DNA from: Polyangium sp. 15x6
GTDB taxonomy: Bacteria > Myxococcota_A > Polyangia > Polyangiales > Polyangiaceae
DNA: 64,000 nucleotides
Direction of reading: 5' to 3'
Assembly: GCF_029960785.1 (NCBI RefSeq)
Contig: NZ_JASBQE010000044.1
Location: forward strand, 35,717 to 99,716
Within the stretch, counting starts at the first letter, position 1. The number at the start of each line of letters is the position of its first letter. A program made the translations under genes and the position numbers. The notes under the pieces were generated by a model, which saw nothing but the letters and a program-made list of their open reading frames with translations, had not been told where the DNA came from and made no database searches. This document shows positions 9,039-16,259 of the stretch, piece after piece.

Positions 9039-10014
9039 AGCCGCGCGCCGCGGGGCCCGCTTCCGGCCAGCCGTGGCATGCGTGACGTGGGCGATCGTCA
9101 CGGGTGCGGCCGCGGCGCACGCCGAGCCCGTGAAATCGGATCCAGCGGCCGCGGAGGCGCTGTTCAGAGCGGGCCGCGACCTCGTCAAGAAGGGAGACTA
9201 TGCTGCGGGCTGCCCCAAATTCGAGGCCGCGCTCGAGCTGAATCCATCCGCCGGGACGATGCTCAACATCGCCAAATGCCACGAGCATGACGGCAAACTC
9301 GCCACCGCGTGGGAGGACTACCACCGCGCGCGGACATTGAATCGCGAAACGGCGGGCGCCGCGCGCAAGCAGGAGCTCGACGACATCGCAAACCAGGGGA
9401 TCAAGGACCTGGAGCCGCGCTTGCCCAGGCTGAGGGTGGTCGTCACCGCGCCTCCTGCCGGAATCGAAGTCTCGCGGGACGGCAAGGATTTGCCGAGCGC
9501 CGCGTGGGGTGAGGCGCTCCCCGTCGATCCGGGCAAACACGAGGTCAGCGCGCAGGCCCCGGGCCGCAAGCCTCGGACGGTCGAGGTGACACTCGAAGAA
9601 GGCAAGACGAGCACGGTCGAGATCGCGCTCGAGGTCGACACGACACCGCACAAGGGCGGTGTCCCCGTCTGGGCGTGGATCGCCGGCGGCGCCGGGCTCG
9701 CGCTCGTGGGCGTCAGCGCCTATTTCATTTACGACGATCTGGCCGCGATCGACGCTCTGCGTGAAAACTGCGACGTGAGCTACAATGGCACGTACTGCGC
9801 CTCGGGCTACGACTACCAGGCGGACAACAGGCGCAAGAACCTCGATTTCGGCCTCGCTCTGGGGCTGGGCAGCGCAGGCGTGCTGGCGCTTGGCGCCGCC
9901 GTTTATGGAATCGCGACGGCGCCTCGCTCGAGACCGACCGAGTCGCAGGGCGTCGCGGTGGCGCCCTGGGTCGCTCCCGGTGCAGCCGGAGCGTCGATTT
10001 TCGGGAGATTCTGA
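9016..10014 (+). CDS. Secreted/periplasmic TPR-PEGA protein
   Basis: 332 residues from the ATG at 9016, inside the 3' end of the kinase gene. A twin-Arg-containing N-terminus leads into a signal peptide ending around AAAHAEP. Residues about 40-130 form a TPR-like module (AEALFRAGRDLVKKGDYAAG, then LNPSAGTMLNIAKCHEHDGK). A PEGA-type beta domain follows (RLRVVVTAPPAGIEVSRDGK ... VDPGKHEVSAQAPGRK). Two hydrophobic segments near the C-terminus (WAWIAGGAGLALVGVSAYFI and LALGLGSAGVLALGAAVYGI) flank a loop with two Cys. This layout is common in myxobacterial proteins paired with kinases and suggests envelope anchoring. A role as partner or target of the kinase is inferred from the overlap only. Confidence 0.85.
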   Translation: MIRSTISRAARRGARFRPAVACVTWAIVTGAAAAHAEPVKSDPAAAEALFRAGRDLVKKGDYAAGCPKFEAALELNPSAGTMLNIAKCHEHDGKLATAWEDYHRARTLNRETAGAARKQELDDIANQGIKDLEPRLPRLRVVVTAPPAGIEVSRDGKDLPSAAWGEALPVDPGKHEVSAQAPGRKPRTVEVTLEEGKTSTVEIALEVDTTPHKGGVPVWAWIAGGAGLALVGVSAYFIYDDLAAIDALRENCDVSYNGTYCASGYDYQADNRRKNLDFGLALGLGSAGVLALGAAVYGIATAPRSRPTESQGVAVAPWVAPGAAGASIFGRF

Positions 10015-10967
10015 TGGCTGCTTCGAAGTGGTCTCTCCTGTGCGCCCTCGCCCTGGCAATGGGGCCGGCCGGTTGCATCGACGACGTCGTGCCGAGCTCC
10101 TCGCTCCCGAGCTGCACGGATCTGGCGGCCACGTGCGGGCCCAAGAACGACGAAATCTGCTGCGCGAACTCGCTCGTCACGGGGGGGGCGTACGAGCGCC
10201 TCGATCTCGAACAGAACAAGTCTTATTCGGCCACGGTGAGCGACTTTCGGCTGGATCGCTTCGAGGTGACGGTCGGGCGGTTTCGAAGGTTCTGGAGCGA
10301 GTATCCTAGGAATATTCCAGCCGCGGGCGAGGGGGCTCATCCGAACATGCAGTACAGCGGGTGGGACGATGCATGGCCATTACCGCAGGACCAGGCCGAG
10401 CTCACCGCTTCTTTGAAGTGCAACGAATACTACCAGACCTGGACGGACGAGCCTGGCGATGGCGAGCACAAGCCCATCAATTGCGTCAACTGGTATGTCG
10501 CGTTCGCCTTTTGCGCCTGGGATGGCGGCCGATTGCCGACCGAGGCCGAGTGGAACTATGCAGCGGCCCGCGGCAGCGAAGAGACGAACTACCCGTGGGG
10601 GAACGCCGCGCCGGACGATGACCATGCGGTGTATTGCCCGAATTATTCGGAGGTGGATCAGGGCTGTCCGACCGCGACGCTCGCCGACATCTCCAACGTC
10701 GGCTCCAGGTCTCCCGCGGGCGATGGGAAATGGGGGCAATCCGACCTGGCCGGCAGCATGCGCGAGTGGACCCTGGACTACCACGACGTGTACTTTGAAC
10801 GTTGCGACGATTGCGCCAACCTGACGAACATGATCGGGGGCCGCGAGGCGCGCGGCGGCGACTGGAACAACGACGCGGCGAGCCTGAGCTCGTTTCTCAG
10901 GATCGGCTACGAGCCTGCGGATGCGAAGAGCTGGGTGGGGTTTCGCTGCGCTCGCCGGCCGCGCTGA
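10014..10967 (+). CDS. Formylglycine-generating-enzyme (SUMF1) family lipoprotein
   Basis: 317 residues. The ATG overlaps the previous stop by one base. A signal peptide ends in a lipobox (GPAGC at residues 17-21), predicting an anchored lipoprotein. The body is a FGE-sulfatase fold: FEVTVGRFRRFW, then GGRLPTEAEWNYAAARG, YPWGN, DLAGSMREW and GGDWNN, ending VGFRCARRPR. Proteins of this fold either oxidise a sulfatase Cys to formylglycine or, more often in bacterial kinase clusters, serve as binding or regulatory modules. Export as a lipoprotein and the absence of a nearby sulfatase argue against classical sulfatase maturation. As last gene of the kinase operon it may be a sensor or an effector of that kinase. 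Confidence 0.88.
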   Translation: MAASKWSLLCALALAMGPAGCIDDVVPSSSLPSCTDLAATCGPKNDEICCANSLVTGGAYERLDLEQNKSYSATVSDFRLDRFEVTVGRFRRFWSEYPRNIPAAGEGAHPNMQYSGWDDAWPLPQDQAELTASLKCNEYYQTWTDEPGDGEHKPINCVNWYVAFAFCAWDGGRLPTEAEWNYAAARGSEETNYPWGNAAPDDDHAVYCPNYSEVDQGCPTATLADISNVGSRSPAGDGKWGQSDLAGSMREWTLDYHDVYFERCDDCANLTNMIGGREARGGDWNNDAASLSSFLRIGYEPADAKSWVGFRCARRPR

Positions 10968-10971
10968 GGTA

Positions 10972-11418
10972 TCAGGGCGCGTTGCACATGATGATGTGCT
11001 CGACGGCGTCGATGAGGATCTGCTCCACCCGCGGTGCCTCGATGGCTCGGGCGTCGGCGAAGCGTTCGAGATCGAAGGGCGGCGGGTTGACCTCCAGATA
11101 GGCGAGGATCTGGAGCGGATAGCCTTTCCAGCGGATCACGCAGAAGCCGACCACGTTGCGGCTCCCCGTGGCCCCGCGCAGGCCGAGGGCGAGCTCGATG
11201 CTCGGGGTGTCGTGCCCTTGATCGAGGAGGATCCGGGCCTCGTGCCCGGCCCGCCGGAGCTCGGCCGCGACCTCCTCCATCTGCGGCCGGAGCAGATCGT
11301 CGCGGAGGGCCGCGAAGCTTCGGAGGAAATCGGCCTCGTCCGGCGTCCGCCCCTCGGCGATGCGCCGCGCGTAGCGCGCGGTGAGCCGCTCGAGGCGGAG
11401 GCGGTTTTGCTCTTTCAT
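10972..11418 (-). CDS. Hypothetical protein closing the T6SS tip cassette
   Basis: 148 residues, charged and helical at the N-terminus (MKEQNRLRLERLTARYARRI), followed by an alpha/beta C-terminal half with FCVIRWKGYPLQILAYLEVN. No signal peptide or membrane segment. It begins 10 bases after the DUF4150 stop and is the last gene of a seven-gene minus-strand run. Its final position and small size would fit a cassette-specific chaperone or immunity protein, but I do not recognise the family and that role is only positional inference. Confidence 0.62.
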   Translation of the reverse strand: MKEQNRLRLERLTARYARRIAEGRTPDEADFLRSFAALRDDLLRPQMEEVAAELRRAGHEARILLDQGHDTPSIELALGLRGATGSRNVVGFCVIRWKGYPLQILAYLEVNPPPFDLERFADARAIEAPRVEQILIDAVEHIIMCNAP

Positions 11419-11428
11419 GCGGGCGTCG

Positions 11429-11818
11429 TCAGGGAGCGAGGATCAGCACCTTGGTTTGGCTCGGAGCGACGGTCATGCCCCGGGCGTTGGTGCGGTTCTG
11501 CATGGTGGGGCTCGTCAATCGCGTCACCGGCGCGCCCTTGATGAGCACCTTGCGGGCTCCCATCACGTGCCGCGACGTGCTCATCACCGAGCGCGAGAGC
11601 ACGCCCCCGTTGATGCCCGGGTTGTCCCCGTTGGTCATGGGCACCTTGGTGCGCATGTTGTGCGCCGGCGCGCACACGAACAGGACCTTGTAGACCGCAG
11701 AGACCGCCATGGGGTTGGCGGCGAAGTTGGGATACGGGATCGGCGTGGGCCCCGGGGGCGTGAGGCATACGTCGGGGATCGCGAAGGCCATGCCCCCGCG
11801 CTGGGTATTGGCAAACAT
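11429..11818 (-). CDS. DUF4150 PAAR-like spike-tip protein
   Basis: 129 residues matching the DUF4150/PAAR-like family throughout: MAFAIPDVCLTPPGPTPIPY, NFAANPMAVSAVYKVLF, the Gly/Asn-rich turn TNGDNPGINGGVLS, and ARKVLIKGAPVTRLTSPTMQ. DUF4150 proteins are thought to cap VgrG as PAAR proteins do and often carry a C-terminal toxin. Here the protein ends right after the tip fold, so no toxin is fused. Neighbours DUF3540, pentapeptide and DUF2169 form the usual partner set. Confidence 0.87.
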   Translation of the reverse strand: MFANTQRGGMAFAIPDVCLTPPGPTPIPYPNFAANPMAVSAVYKVLFVCAPAHNMRTKVPMTNGDNPGINGGVLSRSVMSTSRHVMGARKVLIKGAPVTRLTSPTMQNRTNARGMTVAPSQTKVLILAP

Positions 11819-11828
11819 GGGCTCCTCC

Positions 11829-12479
11829 TCAACCGATGTGGACCTGACCGCCGTCGATCTTGGTCAACTCTCCGCTCGTCACCAGGGTGGTTTGCGACTT
11901 GATGTTCACCGCGGCCTTGGCCGAGACCTCGTAATAGCGGGCCCGAACCTGCTCCGACTCGGCGATGAAGCGATAGGCCCGCGCCACGCGCGATACCCAG
12001 CGATCGGCCACCGACTCCACCGATCGGGCCACGGTCTTGACGTGATCGATCTTCGCGACCAGCCGATCGCCGAGGTAGCTCATGGCCTCCACGGCCAGGG
12101 CCCCTTCCCGGGCGTGGACCCGCACCTTGCCCGAGGCCAGCGTGGTCTCGCCGGGCGTGGCCATGCAGACGCCGCTCTGGGCGTGGATCGTCACCTTGCC
12201 CGCGGGCGCGCTCATTTCCAGATCGCCCTCGGCCACGAGCCGCGTCGCCCCTCCGCCTTCGCGCTCCAGCACCGCGAGCACGTGGCAGCCCTCGTCGTGG
12301 AGGGCGAGGAGCACCAGGTCCCCGAGCGCGGGCTCGACCAGGCAGCTCACCGCCCTCCGAGCCTCGTACTCACCCGAGCCCACGCGCACCATGAGGCGCT
12401 TGCCCAGGATCGCGGTCACCGTGCCCACCTCCTGGGTGGCCAGGGTCTCGGTTCGCTGTCTCGCCAAGTTGTCTCGCAT
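11829..12479 (-). CDS. DUF3540 T6SS accessory protein
   Basis: 216 residues. The N-terminal 95 residues are an OB-like beta domain (VTAILGKRLMVRVGSGEYEA, EPALGDLVLLALHDEG), then a run of short beta repeats (LEMSAPAGKVTIHAQSGVCM) and a helical end (VARSVESVADRWVSRVARAY). The VgrG-like OB plus beta-prism character and the position between DUF4150 and pentapeptide genes fit DUF3540, a family restricted to DUF2169/DUF4150-type VgrG cassettes. It is probably part of the spike or its assembly; this is family knowledge. Confidence 0.83.
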   Translation of the reverse strand: MRDNLARQRTETLATQEVGTVTAILGKRLMVRVGSGEYEARRAVSCLVEPALGDLVLLALHDEGCHVLAVLEREGGGATRLVAEGDLEMSAPAGKVTIHAQSGVCMATPGETTLASGKVRVHAREGALAVEAMSYLGDRLVAKIDHVKTVARSVESVADRWVSRVARAYRFIAESEQVRARYYEVSAKAAVNIKSQTTLVTSGELTKIDGGQVHIG

Positions 12480-12509
12480 CGCTCGTCTCCGTATCTCGCA
12501 AGAGGCCTC

Positions 12510-13553
12510 TCAAGGAGACCAACGCTCTGCTTCCAGCAGCTCCTCGTCATCGCCGAGGAGCCCGGCCCGGCTCGTGAACACCGCTCCTTCGTCGCGCGCC
12601 TGGTGAAAGCGGGCGCGGAAGAGCTTGGCGTGCGACAGATCCGCTTCTTCCACGCCGGCGTGGGAGAAATCGGCGTAGCTGAGATCGGCGCCGCGCAGGT
12701 TCGCGAGCTTGCACGCGGCGCGCTGGAAATTGGCCTGGTACAGGCAGGCGTCGGCGAAATTCGCGGCCTCGAGGCTCGCCTTTTGAAAGACCGCCTGCCG
12801 GGCGTGGAGTCCCTTCGCCGAGGCGCCGTCGAGCCGCGCCTCGGCGAACATCGCCCGCTCGGCGTTGGCGTCGTCGAGCTTCGCGCCGACGAGCTTCGCG
12901 CCCTTGAAGTTGGTCTGCACGATCTCCGCTCCGCGCAGATCGCAGCCGCTGAGATCGGCCTCGTCGAGCATGGTGAAGGACAGGTGCATCCCGGAGAGAT
13001 CCTGCCCCCGGAGCTTGGCTCCGCTGAGCACCGAGAGATGCATCCGGGCCCCGCGCAGGCTGGCGCTGGAGAGGTCGGCCGCCATCAGGCAGCAGCGCTC
13101 GAGCTCGGCCTCGTCGAGGGCGATCTTCTCGAGCTCGGTCTCGACCAGCGCGAAGCGATCGAGCTTGGCCTTGCGGAAGCTGGTCTCGGCGGCGCGGCCC
13201 TTGACCACGGTGGCGATGCTCAGATCCGCGCCTTCGAAGGAGGCCCGGGAGAGATCGCAGTCGACGAACTTGGCGTCCACGAGATCGCTGCCCGGAAGCG
13301 CCGTGCCCTGCATGGCGCACTTGTAGAACGAGGTGTGGCGTGCCTTGACCCCGGTGAGATCGGCGCCGCCGAGATCGCAGGCGTTGAAGATCGACTCGCT
13401 GATCTTCGCGCCCGCGAGGTTCGCCCCCCGGAAGTTCACGCCCTCGAAGACCACACCCGAGAGATCGAGGCCGGCGAGATCGAGGCCGGCGAGATCGGCT
13501 CCGGCGATGAGCTCGCCCTCGCCGATGGCCGCGATGAGCTCGTCGCGGCTCAT
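12510..13553 (-). CDS. Pentapeptide repeat protein
   Basis: 347 residues made almost wholly of pentapeptide repeats A(D/N)LXX from about residue 18 (ADLAGLDLAGLDLSGVVFEG) to 330, predicting a right-handed quadrilateral beta-helix. The ATG overlaps the stop of the upstream DUF2169-pentapeptide gene (ATGA at 13550-13553), so the two are translationally coupled. Pentapeptide proteins recur in DUF2169-type T6SS cassettes, but their job is not established; a structural or effector-binding role is inferred. No signal peptide. DNA-gyrase mimicry, known for some family members, cannot be judged from sequence. Confidence 0.9.
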   Translation of the reverse strand: MSRDELIAAIGEGELIAGADLAGLDLAGLDLSGVVFEGVNFRGANLAGAKISESIFNACDLGGADLTGVKARHTSFYKCAMQGTALPGSDLVDAKFVDCDLSRASFEGADLSIATVVKGRAAETSFRKAKLDRFALVETELEKIALDEAELERCCLMAADLSSASLRGARMHLSVLSGAKLRGQDLSGMHLSFTMLDEADLSGCDLRGAEIVQTNFKGAKLVGAKLDDANAERAMFAEARLDGASAKGLHARQAVFQKASLEAANFADACLYQANFQRAACKLANLRGADLSYADFSHAGVEEADLSHAKLFRARFHQARDEGAVFTSRAGLLGDDEELLEAERWSP

Positions 13554-16237
13554 CCTTCTTTCCTCGTGAACACGACCTGATTCACCAGGGCTCCGGCGAA
13601 GCTCGTGCGGTCATCGCCGATCGTATGAAGGAGGCTCGCGCCGAAGAGATTTGCCTTCTCGAAGATCGCGCCCGGCACCTTGGCCTTGTCGAGGATGGCC
13701 TCCATGAGGTTGGCCTCGCGGAGATCGGCGCCGCTGAGATCGGCCTCGGCGAAGCGCGCCTCACGGGCAGCGAGCTGCGTGAGGCGCGCGCCGCAGAGCA
13801 CGGCCTCGCTGAAGTCCGCGCCCTCGGCCCGGGCTTTCTCGAAGTTGGCGCCGCTGAGGTTCACGCCGCTGAGGTTGGCCTCTTCGAGATCGGCCTCCGA
13901 GAAATCCGCGCCCGGCAGCGCCGAGGTGGCGATGATGCACAAGCCGCGGGCCCGCGCTTCGCGGAAGGAGGCTTTTTCTCCGGCGAAGTCGAGGAAGCTC
14001 GTCCCTTCGAGGTGGGCGCCGTCGAAGCTCGCGAGGGCTCCCTTGCATTGCAGGAAAGTCGCCCCGCCGAGCTGGGCCCCGGTGAAGCGGGCCTCGGTGA
14101 GATCGAGCTCGAAGAACTGCACCTCGCGGGCGTCGGCGTCGGTGAAGTCGGTGCCGAGCACCTGCGTCTCGAAGAACTCGGCGCCGGTGAGATCGGCCCC
14201 GGCGAGCTGGGCACCATCGAGGCGCGCTTTGTAGAGGACCGCATCGTGGAGATTGGCGCCGGCGAAGCGCACGCCCGAGGCCTCGGTGAAGCCGAGGTTC
14301 GCCCCCACCAGCTTGGTGTCCTCGAAGCGCGCGCCCTTCACGTTGGCGCGGGTCAGGACCGCGCCCGAGAGATCCGCCCCGGTGAAGTCGCAGTCCGAGA
14401 GATCCGCGCCTTCCAGCAGGGCTTCGCGGAGATCCGCCTCGGCGAAGCGCAGGCCTTTGAGATCGGCGCCGGTGAGATCACGCCGGGCGAGCGACTCGCC
14501 CGCGGCGAGCGCCGCCTCGACCTCGGCCCGCAGCGCGGCCTTCTCGGCCTCCGAGAGCGGCGTGGCGGGCGGACACTGGTGGGCGTGGGCGCGGTAGGCT
14601 TCGAGCGACGAGGCCTCCATCTGCCGAAGCTCGCCGGCGAAGGCAGGATCGGCGATCTTGGCTTCCAGATCCGGCATCGGCGCCCCGCCTTTGCGCGCCG
14701 CCCCGGCGACCTCGCGCATCTGGGCGAGCTCGGTCTCGGCGCGGAACTTGGGCGGGCCACCACCCTCCTGCTCCGATCGCTTGACCAGGCCGTCGAAGTC
14801 GATGCCCTGCGCGGCGCAATCGCGGCGCGCCTTGGCCTCGGCCTCCTTGGCGCGGGCTTCGCCGTCCCTCTCCATCGCTCGGGCCTCGGCGTCGGCGCGG
14901 TCGATGTAGTCCGGCAGATCGTCGAGCGAGGAGGGCGGACGAGCCGCCGCGACGGGCTGCTTGGGAAGCGCCACCTCGGGATCGATCCCGGCGGCGCGGA
15001 GCTCGTCGCGGGCTCGTTCGAGATCGCGCTCCGCTCGGAGCTCGGCGCGCTTCTCGAGCAGCTCCTCGTCGTCGAGGAGATCGTCCATGTCGGTGCCGAG
15101 CTCTTCCTCGAAGAGCGGCGCGCTCGGATCCGGCGGGGGCAAGAGCTCGCGATCGCGGAGCGCGTTGACCGCGCCCTTCTCCTCGTCGAGACGTGCGGCC
15201 AGGGCCTCGCGGTAATGCTCGATGGGCTTCGGCGTATCCGCCTTCTCCAGGGCGCCGAGGAGCAGCGCCACGTCGCCGGCGTTGCTCTCGTCGACCTCGA
15301 TGACGCCGCGAAAGACGGCGATTCCGCGCTCCAGGTTGGGCAGGAGGATCAGGGTCTCGAGTCGCGTCGCCACCTCGCGCAGGGCTCCTTCGGCGGTCAC
15401 CGTCTCGGCCGTCTCGGCGCTGGAGACGAAGCAGCGAGCGCGAAGCCATGGGACCCGGCTCTCGAGGCGGGTCTTCCTTCCGTGGAGGTTCTCGAGCGCG
15501 ATGGCCTCGCCTCCCTGGAAGTATTCGCCGAGGCGCTGATCGGCGGGCGCCACCTGAAAGGCCTCGACATCGATGTCGCTGGCAAAGCCGGGGAACTCTT
15601 TCTCCAGCCAGGCGGTGCCATAGGTGCCCAGCTTGGCGATGCGGGCTTCGAGCGCCGGATCGAGGGCCCCGAAGCAGGCCGGCGGAGGCCGATCCCGGGG
15701 CGAGGTCATCAGGTGCCGGGGATCCTCGAGGTGAGGGAGCCGGTGCACCGAGCGGCCATTCTCGTCCACCGGGGAGAGGCCCATCCCTCGAGGATTCTGC
15801 GGATACGCGGCTCCGCCAAACGCATTCTCCCAGGTCAGGGCCATCTCCACGATCGGCTCGGGGTCGGTGGGCACGCCATTGCGCCACTGCCGGGCTCCGA
15901 CCACGTAAATGGTCTTGTCCACCAGGGGTTTTTCGGCGGGGCCCAGCACGAGGCGCGCGGCAACGGCCGGGCTCGGCTTTCCCCCGGGCGCAAAGGCGCT
16001 TCCATAAAGAAGAACCTCGCCGCGGGGCTTGGGCATACCCTCGTCGAGGATGGGCGGGACGCTCGCGCCCTTGCCCATCTCCTCCGCCGCCTTCTGCCAC
16101 AGGGCCACCTCCGGCAGGGGCAGCTCCGGGGCCTCCAGAGGGAAATACGCGAGCAGGCCGACGCTCAAATAGTGCTTCCCGCGAAGGGTAAACACGCGCT
16201 GCAGGACCGAGAGGCGGCTGGGTTTGACGACACGCAT
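13550..16237 (-). CDS. DUF2169-pentapeptide repeat fusion protein
   Basis: 895 residues with three parts. Residues 1-310 are DUF2169 (LRGKHYLSVGLLAYFPLEAP; TWENAFGGAAYPQNPRGMGL; WLRARCFVSS). Residues about 330-570 are a highly charged helical, probably coiled-coil linker (RAELRAERDLERARDELRAA). Residues about 580-890 are some 55 pentapeptide units (ADLKGLRFAEADLREALLEG). It starts 22 bases after the VgrG stop and overlaps the next pentapeptide gene by four bases. The fusion joins the adaptor family directly to the beta-helix family encoded by the next gene, implying that the two work as one assembly on the VgrG spike. Confidence 0.91.
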   Translation of the reverse strand: MRVVKPSRLSVLQRVFTLRGKHYLSVGLLAYFPLEAPELPLPEVALWQKAAEEMGKGASVPPILDEGMPKPRGEVLLYGSAFAPGGKPSPAVAARLVLGPAEKPLVDKTIYVVGARQWRNGVPTDPEPIVEMALTWENAFGGAAYPQNPRGMGLSPVDENGRSVHRLPHLEDPRHLMTSPRDRPPPACFGALDPALEARIAKLGTYGTAWLEKEFPGFASDIDVEAFQVAPADQRLGEYFQGGEAIALENLHGRKTRLESRVPWLRARCFVSSAETAETVTAEGALREVATRLETLILLPNLERGIAVFRGVIEVDESNAGDVALLLGALEKADTPKPIEHYREALAARLDEEKGAVNALRDRELLPPPDPSAPLFEEELGTDMDDLLDDEELLEKRAELRAERDLERARDELRAAGIDPEVALPKQPVAAARPPSSLDDLPDYIDRADAEARAMERDGEARAKEAEAKARRDCAAQGIDFDGLVKRSEQEGGGPPKFRAETELAQMREVAGAARKGGAPMPDLEAKIADPAFAGELRQMEASSLEAYRAHAHQCPPATPLSEAEKAALRAEVEAALAAGESLARRDLTGADLKGLRFAEADLREALLEGADLSDCDFTGADLSGAVLTRANVKGARFEDTKLVGANLGFTEASGVRFAGANLHDAVLYKARLDGAQLAGADLTGAEFFETQVLGTDFTDADAREVQFFELDLTEARFTGAQLGGATFLQCKGALASFDGAHLEGTSFLDFAGEKASFREARARGLCIIATSALPGADFSEADLEEANLSGVNLSGANFEKARAEGADFSEAVLCGARLTQLAAREARFAEADLSGADLREANLMEAILDKAKVPGAIFEKANLFGASLLHTIGDDRTSFAGALVNQVVFTRKEG

Positions 16238-16259
16238 GACGCAAGAACCTCGAAGGACC

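Noticed and set aside
9505..10967. Sulfatase maturation enzyme
   Set aside because: The FGE-fold protein is an exported lipoprotein with no sulfatase gene in the window, so classical cytosolic or periplasmic sulfatase maturation is not supported.
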